Assembly: GCA_036382395.1 (NCBI GenBank)
Contig: DASVHW010000407.1
Coordinates: forward strand, 1-32,924
DNA: 32,924 bases
Source of the DNA: Candidatus Binatia bacterium
GTDB taxonomy: Bacteria > Desulfobacterota > Binatia > HRBIN30
Reading direction: 5' to 3'
A program made the position numbers and the translations under genes. The notes beneath the pieces are model-generated. The model was not told where the DNA came from. It ran no database searches and saw only the letters and a program-made list of their open reading frames with translations. The stretch's first letter is position 1, and every line of letters starts with the position of its first letter. Positions 32,006 to 32,924 of the stretch are shown one piece after another.

Positions 32006-32110
32006 ATGAAGTTCACCCTGGCCGCGCTGCTCATGGCCGTGACGCTCGGCGGCCGAGAGGCCGCAACGGCCGTGGAGCCTGCGCCGCAACAACAGAGGAG
32101 AATGAAATGA
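32006..32110 (+). CDS. 34-residue leader-like ORF upstream of the dockerin-like gene
   Basis: A short frame starting MKFTLAALLMAVTLGG, which looks like the start of a signal peptide, and ending QQQRRMK. Its TGA overlaps the ATG of the next gene (32107-32110, ATGA), and the GAGGAG near its end is the ribosome-binding site of that gene. It may be a translated leader for coupling, or the decayed 5' part of a related secreted gene. I do not recognise it. Confidence 0.4.
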   Translation: MKFTLAALLMAVTLGGREAATAVEPAPQQQRRMK

Positions 32111-32924
32111 AGAGTGCTCGAGTGCGGGGGACGCTCTTAGTGGTGGCGTGGGTGTTCGGGGTGGCGTGGAGCCCAGCGCCTTCGGCCGGTCAGTGTTGCG
32201 GTGACTGCAATGGGGACGGGCAGGTCACGGTCGATGAAATCCTGACCGCAGTCAATCACGCGCTGGCGGGCTGTGCGGATGACGGCGTCTGCGACACCAG
32301 CATGGCAACCTGCACGACGCAGCTCTCGGAGTGCCGGGGCGACCTCGCTGTCTGCCGATCTCTGACTGGCCCGCAGGCGTTTCCCGCAAGCGGGCAGACC
32401 ACCTCCTATGGGCCCGGGTCCGACGGTGACGTGCAGGCCGGAGCGACGCTGTCGTACACGGACAACGGCGACGGGACGATTACCGACAACAACACCCGGC
32501 TGATGTGGGAGAAACAAGACGACGCGGGCGGGATGCACGACAAGGACAACATCTACACGTGGGGGATGGAGGACTCGCCGTACACGATGAACGGCACGAT
32601 GTGGACGGAGTTTCTGCCCAGGCTCAACACGCCGCCGTGCTTTGCCGGGCACTGCGACTGGCGCATCCCGAACGTCAGGGAGTTGTCGAGCATCATCAAC
32701 TACGAGGGGAGTCGGGCTGCGGCTTCGGTGTTCAACACGGGATGTTCGCCCGGCTGCACCGTCGATGGCAGCGGTGGACCGATGTGTAGCTGCACCGGGT
32801 TGGGCAGCTACTGGTCGTCTACTTCGGACGGGAGTCCCCCGGATGCCGCGTGGAACGTGGACTCCGGCATCGTGGAAGCGGCCCCCAAGAGCTACTACTA
32901 CTGGATTCGGGCAGTACGAGGCGG
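32107..32924 (+). CDS. Secreted dockerin-like/DUF1566 (Lcl C-terminal-like) protein, 3' end cut by the window
   Basis: The first 272 residues of a protein that runs off the window. Residues 1-27 form a signal peptide. Next is a dockerin or EF-hand-like calcium loop, GDCNGDGQVTVDEIL (32-46), flanked by cysteines. A short linker with spaced cysteines (CDTSMATCTTQLSEC) follows. Then comes a DUF1566-type domain: GTITDNNTRLMWEK, DWRIPNVRELSSIINY, YWSST and IRAVRGG, the last usually close to the end of that domain, so little is probably missing. Such proteins are exported and may act at the cell surface; a binding role is inferred. Start codon and ribosome-binding site (GAGGAGAATGAA) are clear. Confidence 0.88.
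   Translation, partial: MKSARVRGTLLVVAWVFGVAWSPAPSAGQCCGDCNGDGQVTVDEILTAVNHALAGCADDGVCDTSMATCTTQLSECRGDLAVCRSLTGPQAFPASGQTTSYGPGSDGDVQAGATLSYTDNGDGTITDNNTRLMWEKQDDAGGMHDKDNIYTWGMEDSPYTMNGTMWTEFLPRLNTPPCFAGHCDWRIPNVRELSSIINYEGSRAAASVFNTGCSPGCTVDGSGGPMCSCTGLGSYWSSTSDGSPPDAAWNVDSGIVEAAPKSYYYWIRAVRG

Overview
The window is GC-rich, densely packed bacterial DNA. It most resembles a deltaproteobacterial or Desulfobacterota-like lineage, with Candidatus Binatota as a specific guess. The reasons are an xerC-hslV-hslU-arg gene order of the kind known from Geobacter-like genomes, an mdh-sdhCAB-sucC block with a B-type (diheme) succinate dehydrogenase, an NtrC-type two-component pair, and a secreted protein with the Cys-rich dockerin-like motif GDCNGDGxVTVDE at the right edge. 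The lineage is inferred from gene content only; there is no rRNA in the window.

Left part (about 50-9,700, all on the minus strand, transcribed right to left): xerC, hslV, hslU, argB, argD, argF, argG, a divergent YchF-like nucleotide-binding protein and a secreted TPR protein. argB, argD, argF and argG would carry glutamate-derived N-acetylglutamate and ornithine toward argininosuccinate; argH, argC and argJ are not here. The most unusual feature of the window lies in the gaps between these genes. Five gaps are nearly filled by mirrored arrays of degenerate 7-nt (one case 8-nt) units. The unit sequence changes from gap to gap, but the layout (4-6 direct units, a loop, 4-5 inverted units, ending a few bases from a stop codon) stays the same. 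Three more sites carry a single arm, and one of these is translated as an extra ArgB tail.

Middle-left (9,842-13,556): a small nine-cysteine protein, a Phd/VapC-type toxin-antitoxin pair with a clear operator palindrome, a crotonase-family protein lacking both catalytic glutamates of hydratases, and a membrane-anchored AsmA-like protein.

Middle (13,729-20,387, plus strand): a thiolase-like protein followed by a TCA block of malate dehydrogenase, succinate dehydrogenase C-A-B and succinyl-CoA synthetase beta (sucC). sucD does not follow. A 226-bp gap with a palindrome separates sucC from a convergent lipoprotein gene.

Right part (20,614-32,924): a lipoprotein of unknown role, a small zincin metallopeptidase, an NtrC-family regulator with its soluble PAS histidine kinase and a cupredoxin, uvrB, a cysteine-rich multi-cluster ferredoxin protein, and a two-gene lipid-modification operon (cyclopropane-fatty-acid-synthase-like methyltransferase plus a geranylgeranyl-reductase-like flavoprotein). 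After about 660 bp with no supported gene come a 34-codon leader-like ORF and the 5' part of a secreted dockerin/DUF1566-like protein that runs off the window.
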